Positions 21,662-32,026 of a stretch of 64,000 nucleotides of DNA are shown here, piece after piece (the stretch's first letter is position 1; each line of letters begins with the position of its first letter). The translations under genes were made by a program, and so were the position numbers. Under the pieces are notes generated by a model. The model saw only the letters and a program-made list of their open reading frames with translations, ran no database searches and was not told the origin of the DNA. The stretch spans positions 1 through 64,000 of the forward strand of contig NZ_BJTV01000013.1 of assembly GCF_007176755.1 (NCBI RefSeq), in the 5' to 3' direction. This DNA is from Streptomyces sp. 1-11. Its GTDB lineage: Bacteria; Actinomycetota; Actinomycetes; Streptomycetales; Streptomycetaceae.

Positions 21662-22318
21662 ATGACGTACAGCGGAGAGGTCAGGGTCGGCGGGCCCGCG
21701 GACGTGCACGAGCTCAAGGACCTGATGATCACCAAGATCGCGGTCGGCCCGATGGACAACAACGCCTACCTGCTGCGCTGCCGGGCCACCGACGAGCAGT
21801 TGCTGATCGACGCCGCCGCCGACGCCGGGGCGCTGCTGGGCATGATCGGTGACGACGGCATCGCGTCCGTCGTCACCACCCACCGGCACGGCGACCACTG
21901 GCAGGCGCTCGCCGAGGTCGTCGCCGCCACGGGCGCCCGGACGTACGCCGGCCGCGAGGACGCCCCCGGGATCCCGGTGAGCACCGACGTCCTCGTCGAC
22001 GACGGCGACGTCATCCGGGTGGGGCAGGTGGAGCTCACCGCGCGCCACCTCGTCGGGCACACCCCGGGCTCCATCGCCCTGGTCTACGACGACCCGCACG
22101 GCCACCCGCACGTCTTCACCGGCGACTGCCTCTTCCCGGGGGGTGTCGGCAACACCCACAAGGATCCCGAGGCGTTCGCCAGCCTGATCCACGACGTCGA
22201 GACGAAGATCTTCGCCGCGCTGCCGGACGAGACCTGGGTCTACCCCGGCCACGGCAACGACACCAGCCTCGGCACGGAACGGCCGCACCTGCCGGAGTGG
22301 CACGCGCGCGGCTGGTAG
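21662..22318 (+). CDS. Metallo-beta-lactamase-fold hydrolase (glyoxalase II-like)
   Basis: 218 residues. The zinc-binding signature is THRHGDHW (~residues 77-84), with later ligands in HLVGHTPGS, FTGDCLFPGG and PGHGNDT, the pattern of hydroxyacylglutathione-hydrolase-like enzymes. In a mycothiol-using organism the substrate may be a mycothiol thioester, in keeping with the mycothiol-type gene just upstream. That link is inference. TAGGCT (21649-21654) ends 7 nt before the ATG and no ribosome-binding site is seen, suggesting a leaderless transcript. Confidence 0.9.
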   Translation: MTYSGEVRVGGPADVHELKDLMITKIAVGPMDNNAYLLRCRATDEQLLIDAAADAGALLGMIGDDGIASVVTTHRHGDHWQALAEVVAATGARTYAGREDAPGIPVSTDVLVDDGDVIRVGQVELTARHLVGHTPGSIALVYDDPHGHPHVFTGDCLFPGGVGNTHKDPEAFASLIHDVETKIFAALPDETWVYPGHGNDTSLGTERPHLPEWHARGW

Positions 22319-22391
22319 GCCGCGCGGGCCCGACCCACGCCGGGCGTACGCCCTCGATGCGCGCCCGGCGCGTGCCACGTGGCGTGCGCCC

Positions 22392-22410
22392 CGTGTGAAC
22401 TCTTCACACG
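22392..22410. terminator. Palindrome between converging hydrolase and aroQ genes
   Basis: CGTGTGAA and TTCACACG arms (22392-22399, 22403-22410) around 3 nt. The position between two convergent genes favours termination, but its moderate GC also fits an operator. The rest of 22319-22602 shows no gene. Confidence 0.5.
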
Positions 22411-22602
22411 CGCCGGGTACGCGTGCGCGCTCCCCGGATCCCGTGACACGCGGTCAACTGGTGGCAGCCCCGCCCAGGACGACGGCACCTGAGCGGTATG
22501 GGCCGCCGGTCACCAACCCCGCCCTCGGCCGGCGGCCCGGGCCGGAGTGTGTGCGGCGCCCGCCGTGTTCGCGCCCGGACGGCCGCCCGGCGCCGCGGTG
22601 GG

Positions 22603-23076
22603 CTACGCGTCGGCCCGCGCCGCTCCCACCAGCGCGACGGCCCGCTCCACGCCGAACACGTAGCCCTGCACCCCGCAGCCCGCGATCACGCCGTCGGCCC
22701 GCAGCGAGACGTAGCTGTGGTGCCGGAACGACTCGCGCTGGTGGATGTTGGAGATGTGCACCTCCAGCACCGGCATCCCGTCGCAGGTGTTGAGCGCGTC
22801 CAGGATCGCGATCGAGGTGTGGGAGTAGGCGCCGGGGTTGATGACGATGCCGCAGTGGTTCGTCCGGGCCTCGTGGATCCAGTCGACCAGCTCGCCCTCG
22901 TGGTTGGACTGCCGGAAGTCCACCGTGCCGCCGTGCGCCGCCGCGGCCTCGGCGCACATCGCCTCGACGTCGGCGAGCGTGTCCGTGCCGTAGATCTCTG
23001 GCTGGCGCAGGCCGAGGAGGTTCAGGTTGGGCCCGTTGAGGATCATGATCGGGGCGTTGGCCAGGGTGCGGGGCAC
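22603..23076 (-). CDS. aroQ: 3-dehydroquinate dehydratase, type II
   Basis: 157 residues, the normal type II size. Conserved features are LNGPNLNLLGLRQPEIYG (the Tyr is catalytic), FRQSNHEGELVDW, INPGAYSHTSIAI and EVHISNIHQRESFRHHSY. It dehydrates 3-dehydroquinate in the shikimate pathway or in quinate breakdown. The GTG start (23074-23076) has GGAGGA upstream. The divergent neighbour is an MHS-family transporter, and in this family shikimate/quinate-type substrates are possible. That connection is speculative. Confidence 0.95.
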   Translation of the reverse strand: MPRTLANAPIMILNGPNLNLLGLRQPEIYGTDTLADVEAMCAEAAAAHGGTVDFRQSNHEGELVDWIHEARTNHCGIVINPGAYSHTSIAILDALNTCDGMPVLEVHISNIHQRESFRHHSYVSLRADGVIAGCGVQGYVFGVERAVALVGAARADA

Positions 23077-23251
23077 GGTTCCTCCGGTCCGTTCTGGGCG
23101 GTGTGTTCACGACCGCTTGTCGCCCCGGTCTATCACGGCAGGGCGAGCGGCCGAGGGGCGCGTACGCCGGTCCTTCCGGGCGGCGCCGCGGGGCTCCGGT
23201 CAGCTCCGCGCGCCCCCGTAACCCAAGATCACTACGGATGGTTGACGCGGT

Positions 23252-24592
23252 ATGCAGCCCGTACGCCCCGTGAGGGCGCCTTCCATGCCGCGGCTGGCGG
23301 CCGCCTCGCTCGCCGGGACCTCGATCGAGTTCTACGACTTCTTCGTCTACGGCACCGCGGCCGCCCTGGTGCTGGGGCCGCTGTTCTTCCCGACGTTCTC
23401 GCCGTTGGCCGGGACGCTCGCGGCGTTCGGGACGTTCGCGGTGGGATTCGTGGCCCGGCCGCTCGGCTCGGTGCTCTTCGGACACCTCGGCGACCGGCGC
23501 GGACGGCGGCCGGTGCTGGTCGTCTCCCTGCTGCTGACCGGCGCCTCGACGGTCGCGGTCGGCTGCGTGCCCGCCTACGGCACGATCGGGGCGGCCGCCC
23601 CGGTGCTGCTGCTCCTGCTGCGCTTCCTGCAGGGGCTGGGGCTCGGCGGCGAGTGGGGCGGGGCGGTGCTGCTGACCGCCGAGCACGCGCCCGCGGAACG
23701 CCGTGCCCTGTGGTCGAGTTTTCCCCAGGTGGGGCCCGCCGTCGGCTTCGTGCTCGCCAACGGGGTCATGCTCGCGCTGTCGGCCGCCCTGCCCGACGAC
23801 CGCTTCGCGCAGTGGGGCTGGCGGGTGCCGTTCTGGGCGGCCGGGGCGCTGGCGCTGGCCGGGCTGTGGCTGCGGGCCTCGCTGCCCGAGAGTCCCCGGT
23901 TCCTGGAGATCGACGACCACGCGCGCCTGCCGCTCGCGGAGGTCGTGCGGTGCCACGGGCGGCTGGTGCTGCTGACGGCCGGGGCGCTGGCCGTCGGGTA
24001 CGCGGTGTTCTACGCGGTGACGACATGGTCGCTGGCGTACGCCACCGGGCGGCTCGGGGTGAGCCGGACCGTGATGCTGAGCTGTGTCATGGCCGCGGTG
24101 GTGGTGAAGGGGGCGCTGACGCCCGTCATGGCGCTGCTCGGCGACCGCTACGGCCGCCGCCCGCTGTGCCTGGCGGGGTGCGCGGGCTGCGCGCTGTGGA
24201 TGCTCCCGATGGTCGCGCTGCTGGGGACCGGCGAACCGCTGCTGATGTTCCTCGGCATCCTGGGTGCGCTGATCGCCTTCATCGCCATGTTCGCGGTGAT
24301 CGCCGCGTACCTGCCGGAGCTGTACGAGGCGCGGGTGCGCTGCACGGGCGCCGCGGTCGGCTACAACCTCGGCGGGGTCCTGGGCGGCGCGCTCACCCCG
24401 ATCGTGGCGACGGCGCTGGCGGAGCACGGCGGGCGGGTGCCGTGGGGTGTGGGCGCGTACCTCACGGGGGTCGCACTGGTGAGCCTGGCCTGCTTCGCGC
24501 TGCTGCCGGAGACGCGGCCCGCGCCGGCGGCCGAACCGGCCACGGGCAGCCCAGGAGGGCCGGCGCGGGCCCGGACGAGCCCTATGGGTTGA
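23252..24592 (+). CDS. MFS transporter, metabolite:H+ symporter (MHS) type
   Basis: 446 residues with about 12 hydrophobic segments. It carries the MHS-type start (GTSIEFYDFFVYGTAAALV) and the loop motifs GHLGDRRGRRP and GDRYGRRP, as well as LQGLGLGGEWGGA and PESPRFLE. MHS proteins take up organic acids, betaine or shikimate with protons across the cytoplasmic membrane. The substrate is unknown. It is divergent from aroQ. Its last 11 bp overlap the end of the convergent antiporter gene. Confidence 0.88.
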   Translation: MQPVRPVRAPSMPRLAAASLAGTSIEFYDFFVYGTAAALVLGPLFFPTFSPLAGTLAAFGTFAVGFVARPLGSVLFGHLGDRRGRRPVLVVSLLLTGASTVAVGCVPAYGTIGAAAPVLLLLLRFLQGLGLGGEWGGAVLLTAEHAPAERRALWSSFPQVGPAVGFVLANGVMLALSAALPDDRFAQWGWRVPFWAAGALALAGLWLRASLPESPRFLEIDDHARLPLAEVVRCHGRLVLLTAGALAVGYAVFYAVTTWSLAYATGRLGVSRTVMLSCVMAAVVVKGALTPVMALLGDRYGRRPLCLAGCAGCALWMLPMVALLGTGEPLLMFLGILGALIAFIAMFAVIAAYLPELYEARVRCTGAAVGYNLGGVLGGALTPIVATALAEHGGRVPWGVGAYLTGVALVSLACFALLPETRPAPAAEPATGSPGGPARARTSPMG

Positions 24593-25682
24593 TCGCGAGT
24601 TCCAGGTAGGCCGCGAACAGCACCAGGTGCACACCGCCCTGCAGCGGTGTGGCCCGGCCCGGCACCACGGTCAGGGAACTGACCACCACGGTCAGCGCCA
24701 GCAGCAGCATGTGGGTCGCGCTGAGGCCGAGGACGAGCGGTCCGGACAGCCAGATGGAGGCCAGGGCGACGGCGGGGATGGTCAGGCCGATGCTGGCCAT
24801 CGCCGAGCCGAGCGCGAGGTTGAGGCTGGTCTGCACCCGGTCCCGGCGCGCCGCGCGCAGCGCCGCGATGGTCTCGGGCAGCAGCACGAGCAGGGCGATG
24901 ATCACGCCGACGACCGCCTGGTGCAGGCCGGCCGCCTCCACACCGGACTCGATGGTCGGCGACACCCCCTTGGCCAGTCCGACCACACCGATCAGCGCGA
25001 GGCCGAGCAGGCCGAGGCTGATCCGCGCCGTGCGCGCGGACGGCGGTCCGGCGTGGTCGTCCCCGGTGATCACGTCACCCTGCCGGGTGATCGGCAGGAA
25101 GTAGTCACGGTGCCGCACGGTCTGGGTGGTGACGAACAGGCCGTACAGGATCAGTGAGGACAGCGCGGCGAAGGTGAGCTGGACGGTGGAGAATTCGGGG
25201 CCGGGTTTGCTGGTGGTGAAGGTCGGCAGCACCAGGCTGAGCGTGGCGAGGGTCGCCACGGTGGCCAGGGCGGCACCGGTGCCCTCGGGATTGAAGACCG
25301 CGGTGCCGTGCCGCAGGGAGGCCACGAGGAGACTCAGTCCGACGATGCCGTTGCAGGTGATCATGACGGCGGCGAAGACGGTGTCCCGGGCCAGGGTGGC
25401 GCTCTTGTCGCCGCCGTCGGCCATGAGGGTGACGATCAGGGCCACTTCGATGATCGTGACGGCGATGGCCAGCACCAGGGAGCCGAAGGGCTCGCCCACC
25501 CGGTGCGCGACCACCTCGGCGTGGTGCACCGCGGCGAGGACGGATCCGGCGAGGATCAGGGTGACCAGCACGACGAGCGGGCCGGGGAGACTGCGGCCCC
25601 AGGTGAGGATGAGCAGGACGACCGCGAGGACCGGCACGAGGAACGTCCACTGGGTGGTGAGCGGTCTGAGCCGAGCGATCAT
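24582..25682 (-). CDS. Calcium/proton antiporter, ChaA type
   Basis: 366 residues, about 11 transmembrane segments. Both alpha repeats of the Ca2+/cation antiporter superfamily are visible: GEPFGSLVLAIAVTIIEVALI and LPETIAALRAARRDRVQTSLNLALGSAMASIGL, with the key acidic residues. It probably exports Ca2+ or Na+/K+ in exchange for protons. It lies next to terC, but with a terminator between them they are separate transcripts. Confidence 0.87.
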   Translation of the reverse strand: MIARLRPLTTQWTFLVPVLAVVLLILTWGRSLPGPLVVLVTLILAGSVLAAVHHAEVVAHRVGEPFGSLVLAIAVTIIEVALIVTLMADGGDKSATLARDTVFAAVMITCNGIVGLSLLVASLRHGTAVFNPEGTGAALATVATLATLSLVLPTFTTSKPGPEFSTVQLTFAALSSLILYGLFVTTQTVRHRDYFLPITRQGDVITGDDHAGPPSARTARISLGLLGLALIGVVGLAKGVSPTIESGVEAAGLHQAVVGVIIALLVLLPETIAALRAARRDRVQTSLNLALGSAMASIGLTIPAVALASIWLSGPLVLGLSATHMLLLALTVVVSSLTVVPGRATPLQGGVHLVLFAAYLELAINP

Positions 25683-25751
25683 GTTGCGATCGTGACAGAC
25701 AGGTACAGGATTCGCATTACGTTCTTTTCGGATCCCTCGTCATCCTTCCTG

Positions 25752-25788
25752 CGTGGGGCACCGGTCACGGTGCGGCCGGTGCCCCACG
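25752..25788 (-). terminator. Terminator of terC
   Basis: Perfect 13-bp inverted repeat (25752-25764 with 25776-25788) around an 11-nt loop, about 30 bp after the terC stop. Confidence 0.8.
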
Positions 25789-25818
25789 GGTTCGGTGATG
25801 GTTCGCGCGCCGGGTCGG

Positions 25819-26820
25819 TCAGGCGTCGACGCCGCGCTTCGCCGTCTCGTCACTCCCAGGCCGCGCCGCTTCGGCCGCCGCCTGCTTCCGGGAGGCCATC
25901 AGGCTGGTGACGGTGGTGACGGCGAGGACCGCGCAGATCACGCCGAGCGACACCGGGATGCCGATCTCGGGGACGTGGACTCCGGACTCGTGCAGCGCGT
26001 GCAGCACCAGCTTGACGCCGATGAAGCCCAGGATGATCGACAGGCCGTACGACAGATGGACCAGCTTCCTGAGCAGGCCGCCTATGAGGAAGTAGAGCTG
26101 CCGCAGTCCCATCAGGGCGAAGGCGTTGGCGGTGAAGACGATGTACGGGTCCTGGGTCAGGCCGAAGATCGCGGGGATGGAGTCGAGCGCGAACAGCACG
26201 TCGGTGGTGCCGATGGCCAGCATCACGACCAGCATCGGGGTCATGACCCGCTTGCCGTTCTCCCGGATCCACAGCTTGGTGCCGTGGTACCGGTCCGCGA
26301 CGCCGAACCTGCGCTCGGCGGCCTTCAGGAGCTTGTTCTCCTCGAACTCCTCTTCCTCCTCGCCGGCCCGCGCGTCCTGGACGAGCTTCCAGGCGGTCCA
26401 GATCAGGAAGGCGCCGAAGAGGTAGAACACCCAGGAGAAGCTGGCGATGATCGCGGCACCGGCGGCTATGAACACGGCGCGCAGCACCAGGGCTATGAGG
26501 ACGCCGACGAGCAGCACCCGCTGCTGGTACTGCGAGGGCACCGCGAACTTCGCCATGATCAGGACGAAGACGAAGAGGTTGTCGACGCTCAGGGATTTCT
26601 CGGTGATGAAGCCGGCGAAGAACTCGCCGGAAGGCCCGCCGCCGCTGAAGAGGAACAGACCGAGACCGAAGAGCCCGGCGAGGGCGATCCAGACGACGGT
26701 CCAGACGCCCGCTTCCTTGATCGACACGTCATGGGGCTTGCGCCCGATGAAGAAGTCGACCGCGATGAGGACGGCGAGGCCCACGATGGTGAGGACCCAC
26801 AGGGTCGGGGAGACTTCCAC
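25819..26820 (-). CDS. terC: TerC-family integral membrane protein (manganese exporter-like)
   Basis: 333 residues with about nine hydrophobic segments. It includes the TerC signature acidic membrane motifs ITEKSLSVDNLFVFVLIM and IGTTDVLFALDSIPAIFG. TerC/Alx proteins export manganese and are linked to metal and tellurite stress. I chose the GTG at 26818-26820: GGAGGT lies 4 nt upstream and this ribosome-binding site is the regulated part of the riboswitch. A longer frame from 26883 would place coding sequence inside the aptamer. A terminator follows at 25752-25788. Confidence 0.92.
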   Translation of the reverse strand: MEVSPTLWVLTIVGLAVLIAVDFFIGRKPHDVSIKEAGVWTVVWIALAGLFGLGLFLFSGGGPSGEFFAGFITEKSLSVDNLFVFVLIMAKFAVPSQYQQRVLLVGVLIALVLRAVFIAAGAAIIASFSWVFYLFGAFLIWTAWKLVQDARAGEEEEEFEENKLLKAAERRFGVADRYHGTKLWIRENGKRVMTPMLVVMLAIGTTDVLFALDSIPAIFGLTQDPYIVFTANAFALMGLRQLYFLIGGLLRKLVHLSYGLSIILGFIGVKLVLHALHESGVHVPEIGIPVSLGVICAVLAVTTVTSLMASRKQAAAEAARPGSDETAKRGVDA

Positions 26821-26823
26821 TGC

Positions 26824-26965
26824 ACCTCCGGCATAGGTCATGGCAAACACATCTGCGTTGTCATTGCCGGAGGTCTCTTCCACCCGCGTGGGCCGACGCC
26901 CCGGGATCCGTAACGGTCCGTACTGACGGGTGCGCCGCAGTCAGGGAGTACTCCCCTCCGCACGG
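26824..26965 (-). promoter_or_regulatory. yybP-ykoY manganese riboswitch upstream of terC
   Basis: On the minus strand the leader contains the conserved GGGGAGTA loop (around 26948-26956), a middle arm with CCGTCAGTACGG, and the 3' GGAAGAGACC element (around 26873-26883). The outer P1 helix pairs CGGAGG (26955-26960) with CCTCCG (about 26867-26872). The 3' strand ACCTCCGGC (26866-26874) is also exactly complementary to GCCGGAGGT (26824-26832), which contains the ribosome-binding site. Ligand binding should hold P1 closed and free the site, so expression is on with manganese. Motif recognition is from memory of the family consensus. Confidence 0.85.
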
Positions 26966-27041
26966 AAAACAGTACCCCAATCACCAAGGAAAGGTAAAGC
27001 AATTGGTAAAAGACGCCCCAAGTAGGCTGGTCAGGGGCTCT

Positions 27042-29018
27042 TTACTTACGCTTGGTGCGGGCCGCTGTCACCTCGGTGAGCACCTGCTGGAGGATCCCGC
27101 TGCCGAGCGGCACGAGCGAAGGCTCGAACGTCCAGGTGTGCCCCACCCAGGGGTCGGCGAGGTGGTCGTCGGGCACGGGGGTGAGTCGCAGGAGCGAACG
27201 CCACAGCGGGTCGAGCAACGGGCCGTAGGCCGCCGCGTCCTCGCGGTCCGCGACCATCAGCAGGTGGACGCCGACGGCCGGCCCCTCGTCGGCGAGGTAG
27301 CGCAACTGGTTCACCGCCCGGTCGTCGAAGCCGTGCGGGAAGTCGTTGACGATCAGCAGTTGCCGGGCCGTGTCGAAGTCGGGCGGCAGCGACTCCTCCG
27401 CGCCGCCGCGCAGCGCCATCTGCACCAGGTCGACCCGCCCGGTGAGCCGGCCGAGGACGTCCGCCACGCCCGCCGCGCCGGCCTTGGACGGCACCGTGAC
27501 GGCTCCGGTTCGGGTCAGCGGCAGGAGCGCCTGGGCCCCCGAACCGGCCGGGTCGAGGACGTGGACGGTGAGCTCCCCCGCCGGATGGACGGCGAGCAGC
27601 CGGACGGCGAGGGCCACCGCGGCGTCCATGGCGAGCCGGCGCGTGTCCGCCGAGTCCAGGAAGACGTCATCGGGTCCGGGCGCGGGACCGCTGTCGATCC
27701 ACAGGCCTCGTTCCAGCGGAAGCCTGGCCAGCAGCGGTATGCGCAGCGGGGCGCTCTCCGGGAGGTGGAGGTCGCCGAGCCGCAGGGCCATCGGGGGCGC
27801 GGCCGGCACCCGGTAGCCGTGCCAGACGGGGTTGTCCCAGCGGGCACAGGCGGGTGGGAGCGCCGGTTCCACCACCTCGGACTCGGCGGTGAGCTGTGCG
27901 AGGTCGCGGTCGAACGCGGCCCGGGCCTGGTCGACGAGCTGGGCGTGCCGGGTCTGTGCCGCCTCCCGCGCGGCGTCCCCCGCCGCGCCCAGGCGGACAC
28001 GGGGGTCGGCGAGGGCCTGGTCGAGTTCCTTCTCCAGCCGGGAGTCGGCGAAGTCGACGGCGCTGCGGTACGCGGCCGTCGCGCGGGCCAGGTCCTCGAA
28101 CATGCCCCAGACCTGGTTGTAGAGCCGTTCCTCCAGCGACCAGCCCACCGCGTCGCCCGCGACGGGTCGCGGCGGCTGCCCGTCGGAGGCGGCGGAGGGC
28201 GCGGCTTGCGGCGCGGCGGGCGGCGGAGCGGCGTGCCGGCGGCGTCCGGGGTGGGTGTAGTCGATCGGGCCGCCCGGCGCCGCCGCACCGGCCGCGTCGT
28301 GGCTGCCGCGTGCACCGGCCGCGTCGTGGCTGCCGCGTGCACCGGCCGCGTCGTGGCTGCCGCGTGCACCGGCCGCGTCGTGGCTGCCGCGCGCTCCGGC
28401 TGGCCGGGGCTCCTCAGGACCGGTGGGTCCCGAGGTGTCCGGCGGCGGCGCCGGTACCGCCCGCGCCTGGCTCCGGGCCACCGCCTCCTGGACCTCGGCG
28501 GCCAGTGCCGCGGCCGAGGGCAGGCCCTGGTCGGCGAGGAGGGCGGCGAGGCCGCCGGCGTAGCCCTGGCCCACCGCGCGCACCTTCCAGGCGCCCTGCC
28601 GCCGGTACAGCTCCAGGGCGACCACGGCCGACTCGGCGTCCAGGCCGGTCAGCGCGAAGCGGACGATCTCAGTGCCGTCGAGACCGGTGACCGCCGCTCT
28701 CGGGGCGGCCACCGCGCCGAACCTGAGCGGCCCTCGTGGCCGCTCGGGGAGGGCGAGCAGCACGGTGACGCGGTGCACCGTCTCCGGCAGCGCGGCGAGG
28801 TCGACGGCCAGCCGGTGGTCGGCGGCCGCCTGCGTGGACACCTCGATCCCCGGCAGCGCGGGGGCGCCGGGATGGGCCACCCGGTCGGCGCCGGGCACCG
28901 TGCCGTGCTCGTCGCCGAGCGTGGCAGCCGCGAGAACCGGCGATCCGGCCGAGATCCGGATCTCCAGCCGGACCTGGGACAGCGGGTGGTTCTGCCCCCG
29001 CACCAGCTCGGCCGTCAT
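27042..29018 (-). CDS. TerD-domain protein fused to a degenerate FtsK-like ATPase region
   Basis: 658 residues from the ATG at 29016-29018 (AGGGGGG about 8 nt upstream). Residues ~1-170 are a TerD-type beta domain (RLEIRISAGSPVLAAA, VALELYRRQGAWKVRAVGQGYAGGLAALL). Residues ~205-245 are four GARGSHDAA repeats. Residues ~290-390 are helical. From ~430 the sequence resembles FtsK/HerA-type ATPases (PLERGLWIDSG, LLIVNDFPHGFDDRAVNQLRYLADEGPAVGVHLLMVADRED), but there is no GxxxxGK[ST] motif, so ATP binding is doubtful. It lies 59 bp downstream of the TerD gene and probably shares its damage-type promoter. Ter systems have been linked to metal sensing and DNA processing. Confidence 0.82.
   Translation of the reverse strand: MTAELVRGQNHPLSQVRLEIRISAGSPVLAAATLGDEHGTVPGADRVAHPGAPALPGIEVSTQAAADHRLAVDLAALPETVHRVTVLLALPERPRGPLRFGAVAAPRAAVTGLDGTEIVRFALTGLDAESAVVALELYRRQGAWKVRAVGQGYAGGLAALLADQGLPSAAALAAEVQEAVARSQARAVPAPPPDTSGPTGPEEPRPAGARGSHDAAGARGSHDAAGARGSHDAAGARGSHDAAGAAAPGGPIDYTHPGRRRHAAPPPAAPQAAPSAASDGQPPRPVAGDAVGWSLEERLYNQVWGMFEDLARATAAYRSAVDFADSRLEKELDQALADPRVRLGAAGDAAREAAQTRHAQLVDQARAAFDRDLAQLTAESEVVEPALPPACARWDNPVWHGYRVPAAPPMALRLGDLHLPESAPLRIPLLARLPLERGLWIDSGPAPGPDDVFLDSADTRRLAMDAAVALAVRLLAVHPAGELTVHVLDPAGSGAQALLPLTRTGAVTVPSKAGAAGVADVLGRLTGRVDLVQMALRGGAEESLPPDFDTARQLLIVNDFPHGFDDRAVNQLRYLADEGPAVGVHLLMVADREDAAAYGPLLDPLWRSLLRLTPVPDDHLADPWVGHTWTFEPSLVPLGSGILQQVLTEVTAARTKRK
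28294..28401. repeat. Four 27-bp tandem repeats in the TerD/FtsK-like gene
   Basis: Units at 28294, 28321, 28348 and 28375; the first three are identical and the fourth diverges at its end. They encode the nonapeptide GARGSHDAA in frame. Confidence 0.92.
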
Positions 29019-29077
29019 CGCCGTCGCCCCCCTGTGGTCGTGATGTCGTGCGCGCCGCGCCGCGTCCGGCGGCGGTC

Positions 29078-29656
29078 CTACAGGTGCGGCATGATCGCCG
29101 GCATCAGGTCCTGGAAGGTGCGGCCCTTGGCCGGCTCGCCCAGGGCGGTCATCGTCCAGCCCGAGCCGGACCGGTGCACCTTCGCCATGATCTGCGCGGT
29201 GTACGCGCCGCCGCCCGCCAGCGTGTAGCGGGCGAGTTCCTGGCCGGTGGTCTCGTCGACGAGGCGGCAGAAGGCGTTCTGCACCTCCTGGAAGGTCTGG
29301 CCCGTGAAGGAGTTCACGGTGAAGACGATCTGGTCGACGTGGACCGGGACGCGCTGGAGGTCGACCAGAATCGCCTCGTCGTCGCCGCCCTGGCCCGCAC
29401 CGCCGACGAGGTTGTCGCCGGTGTGCCGCACCGAGCCGTCGTCGCTCACCAGGTGCCGGAAGAAGACGACGTCGACCGGCTGCTTGTCCGCGAACAGCAC
29501 CGCGGAGGCGTCGAGGTCGATCTCCCGCGTGCGCGAGCCGAAGAGGCCGCGGCGGGGCGCCGCCTGCCAGCCGAGACCCATGCGGACCGCGCTCAGGCTG
29601 GCCCCGTCCTTCTTCTCCAGGCTGATGGCCTGACCCTTGGACAAGTTGACGGTCAC
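29078..29656 (-). CDS. terD: TerD family protein
   Basis: 192 residues from GTG 29654-29656 (GAGGGGA upstream). It has the TerD core: NLSKGQAISLEKKDG, LGW, EIDLDASAVLF, VVFFRHLVSDDGSVRHTGDNLVG, and the acidic GGDDEAILVDLQRVP segment expected to bind calcium. TerD proteins are soluble and contribute to resistance to tellurite and other stresses. The frame is open further upstream, but a damage-type promoter lies at 29710-29732. It is followed by the TerD/FtsK-like fusion, with uvrB upstream on the same strand. Confidence 0.92.
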   Translation of the reverse strand: MTVNLSKGQAISLEKKDGASLSAVRMGLGWQAAPRRGLFGSRTREIDLDASAVLFADKQPVDVVFFRHLVSDDGSVRHTGDNLVGGAGQGGDDEAILVDLQRVPVHVDQIVFTVNSFTGQTFQEVQNAFCRLVDETTGQELARYTLAGGGAYTAQIMAKVHRSGSGWTMTALGEPAKGRTFQDLMPAIMPHL

Positions 29657-29709
29657 GGCTGATTCCCCTCTCGTGTTCCCCGGTTGCCGCGCACTGCGCG
29701 GTTGCCAGA

Positions 29710-29732
29710 ACCCTACGCAGCGGCACTGACAG
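29710..29732 (-). promoter_or_regulatory. RecA-independent DNA-damage promoter of the terD operon
   Basis: Minus strand reads cTGTCAGTG, 8 nt, TAGGGT, matching TTGTCRGTG-N8-TAnnnT except for the first base; the leader to the GTG is about 48 nt. A 12-bp palindrome GTGTTGCAACAC (29762-29773) lies 30 bp further upstream. Confidence 0.78.
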
Positions 29733-29838
29733 TGCCGAACCCCGGCTCGCGCTTTGTGTCGGTGTTGCAACACTTGGCGCGTATGCCGAGGTCCGGCACC
29801 ACTGGGGAGTCGGGGGCGGCGGTCGCGCAGGGCCTGCC

Positions 29839-31986
<2,148 letters not shown>

Positions 31987-31993
31987 GCCATCA

Positions 31994-32016
31994 ACCGTAC
32001 GACCACCCACTGACAA
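31994..32016 (-). promoter_or_regulatory. RecA-independent DNA-damage promoter of uvrB
   Basis: Minus strand reads TTGTCAGTG, 8 nt, TACGGT: a complete match to TTGTCRGTG-N8-TAnnnT, with 7 nt to the ATG. Confidence 0.88.
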
Positions 32017-32026
32017 CGGGTCGCGG

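Noticed and set aside
28294..28401. Possible CRISPR-like array
   Set aside because: The repeats are contiguous 27-bp units without spacers, in frame inside a coding sequence.
29762..29785. Plus-strand damage motif (TGTCGGTG) near 29757
   Set aside because: The hexamer 8 nt downstream is not TAnnnT and no plus-strand gene follows.
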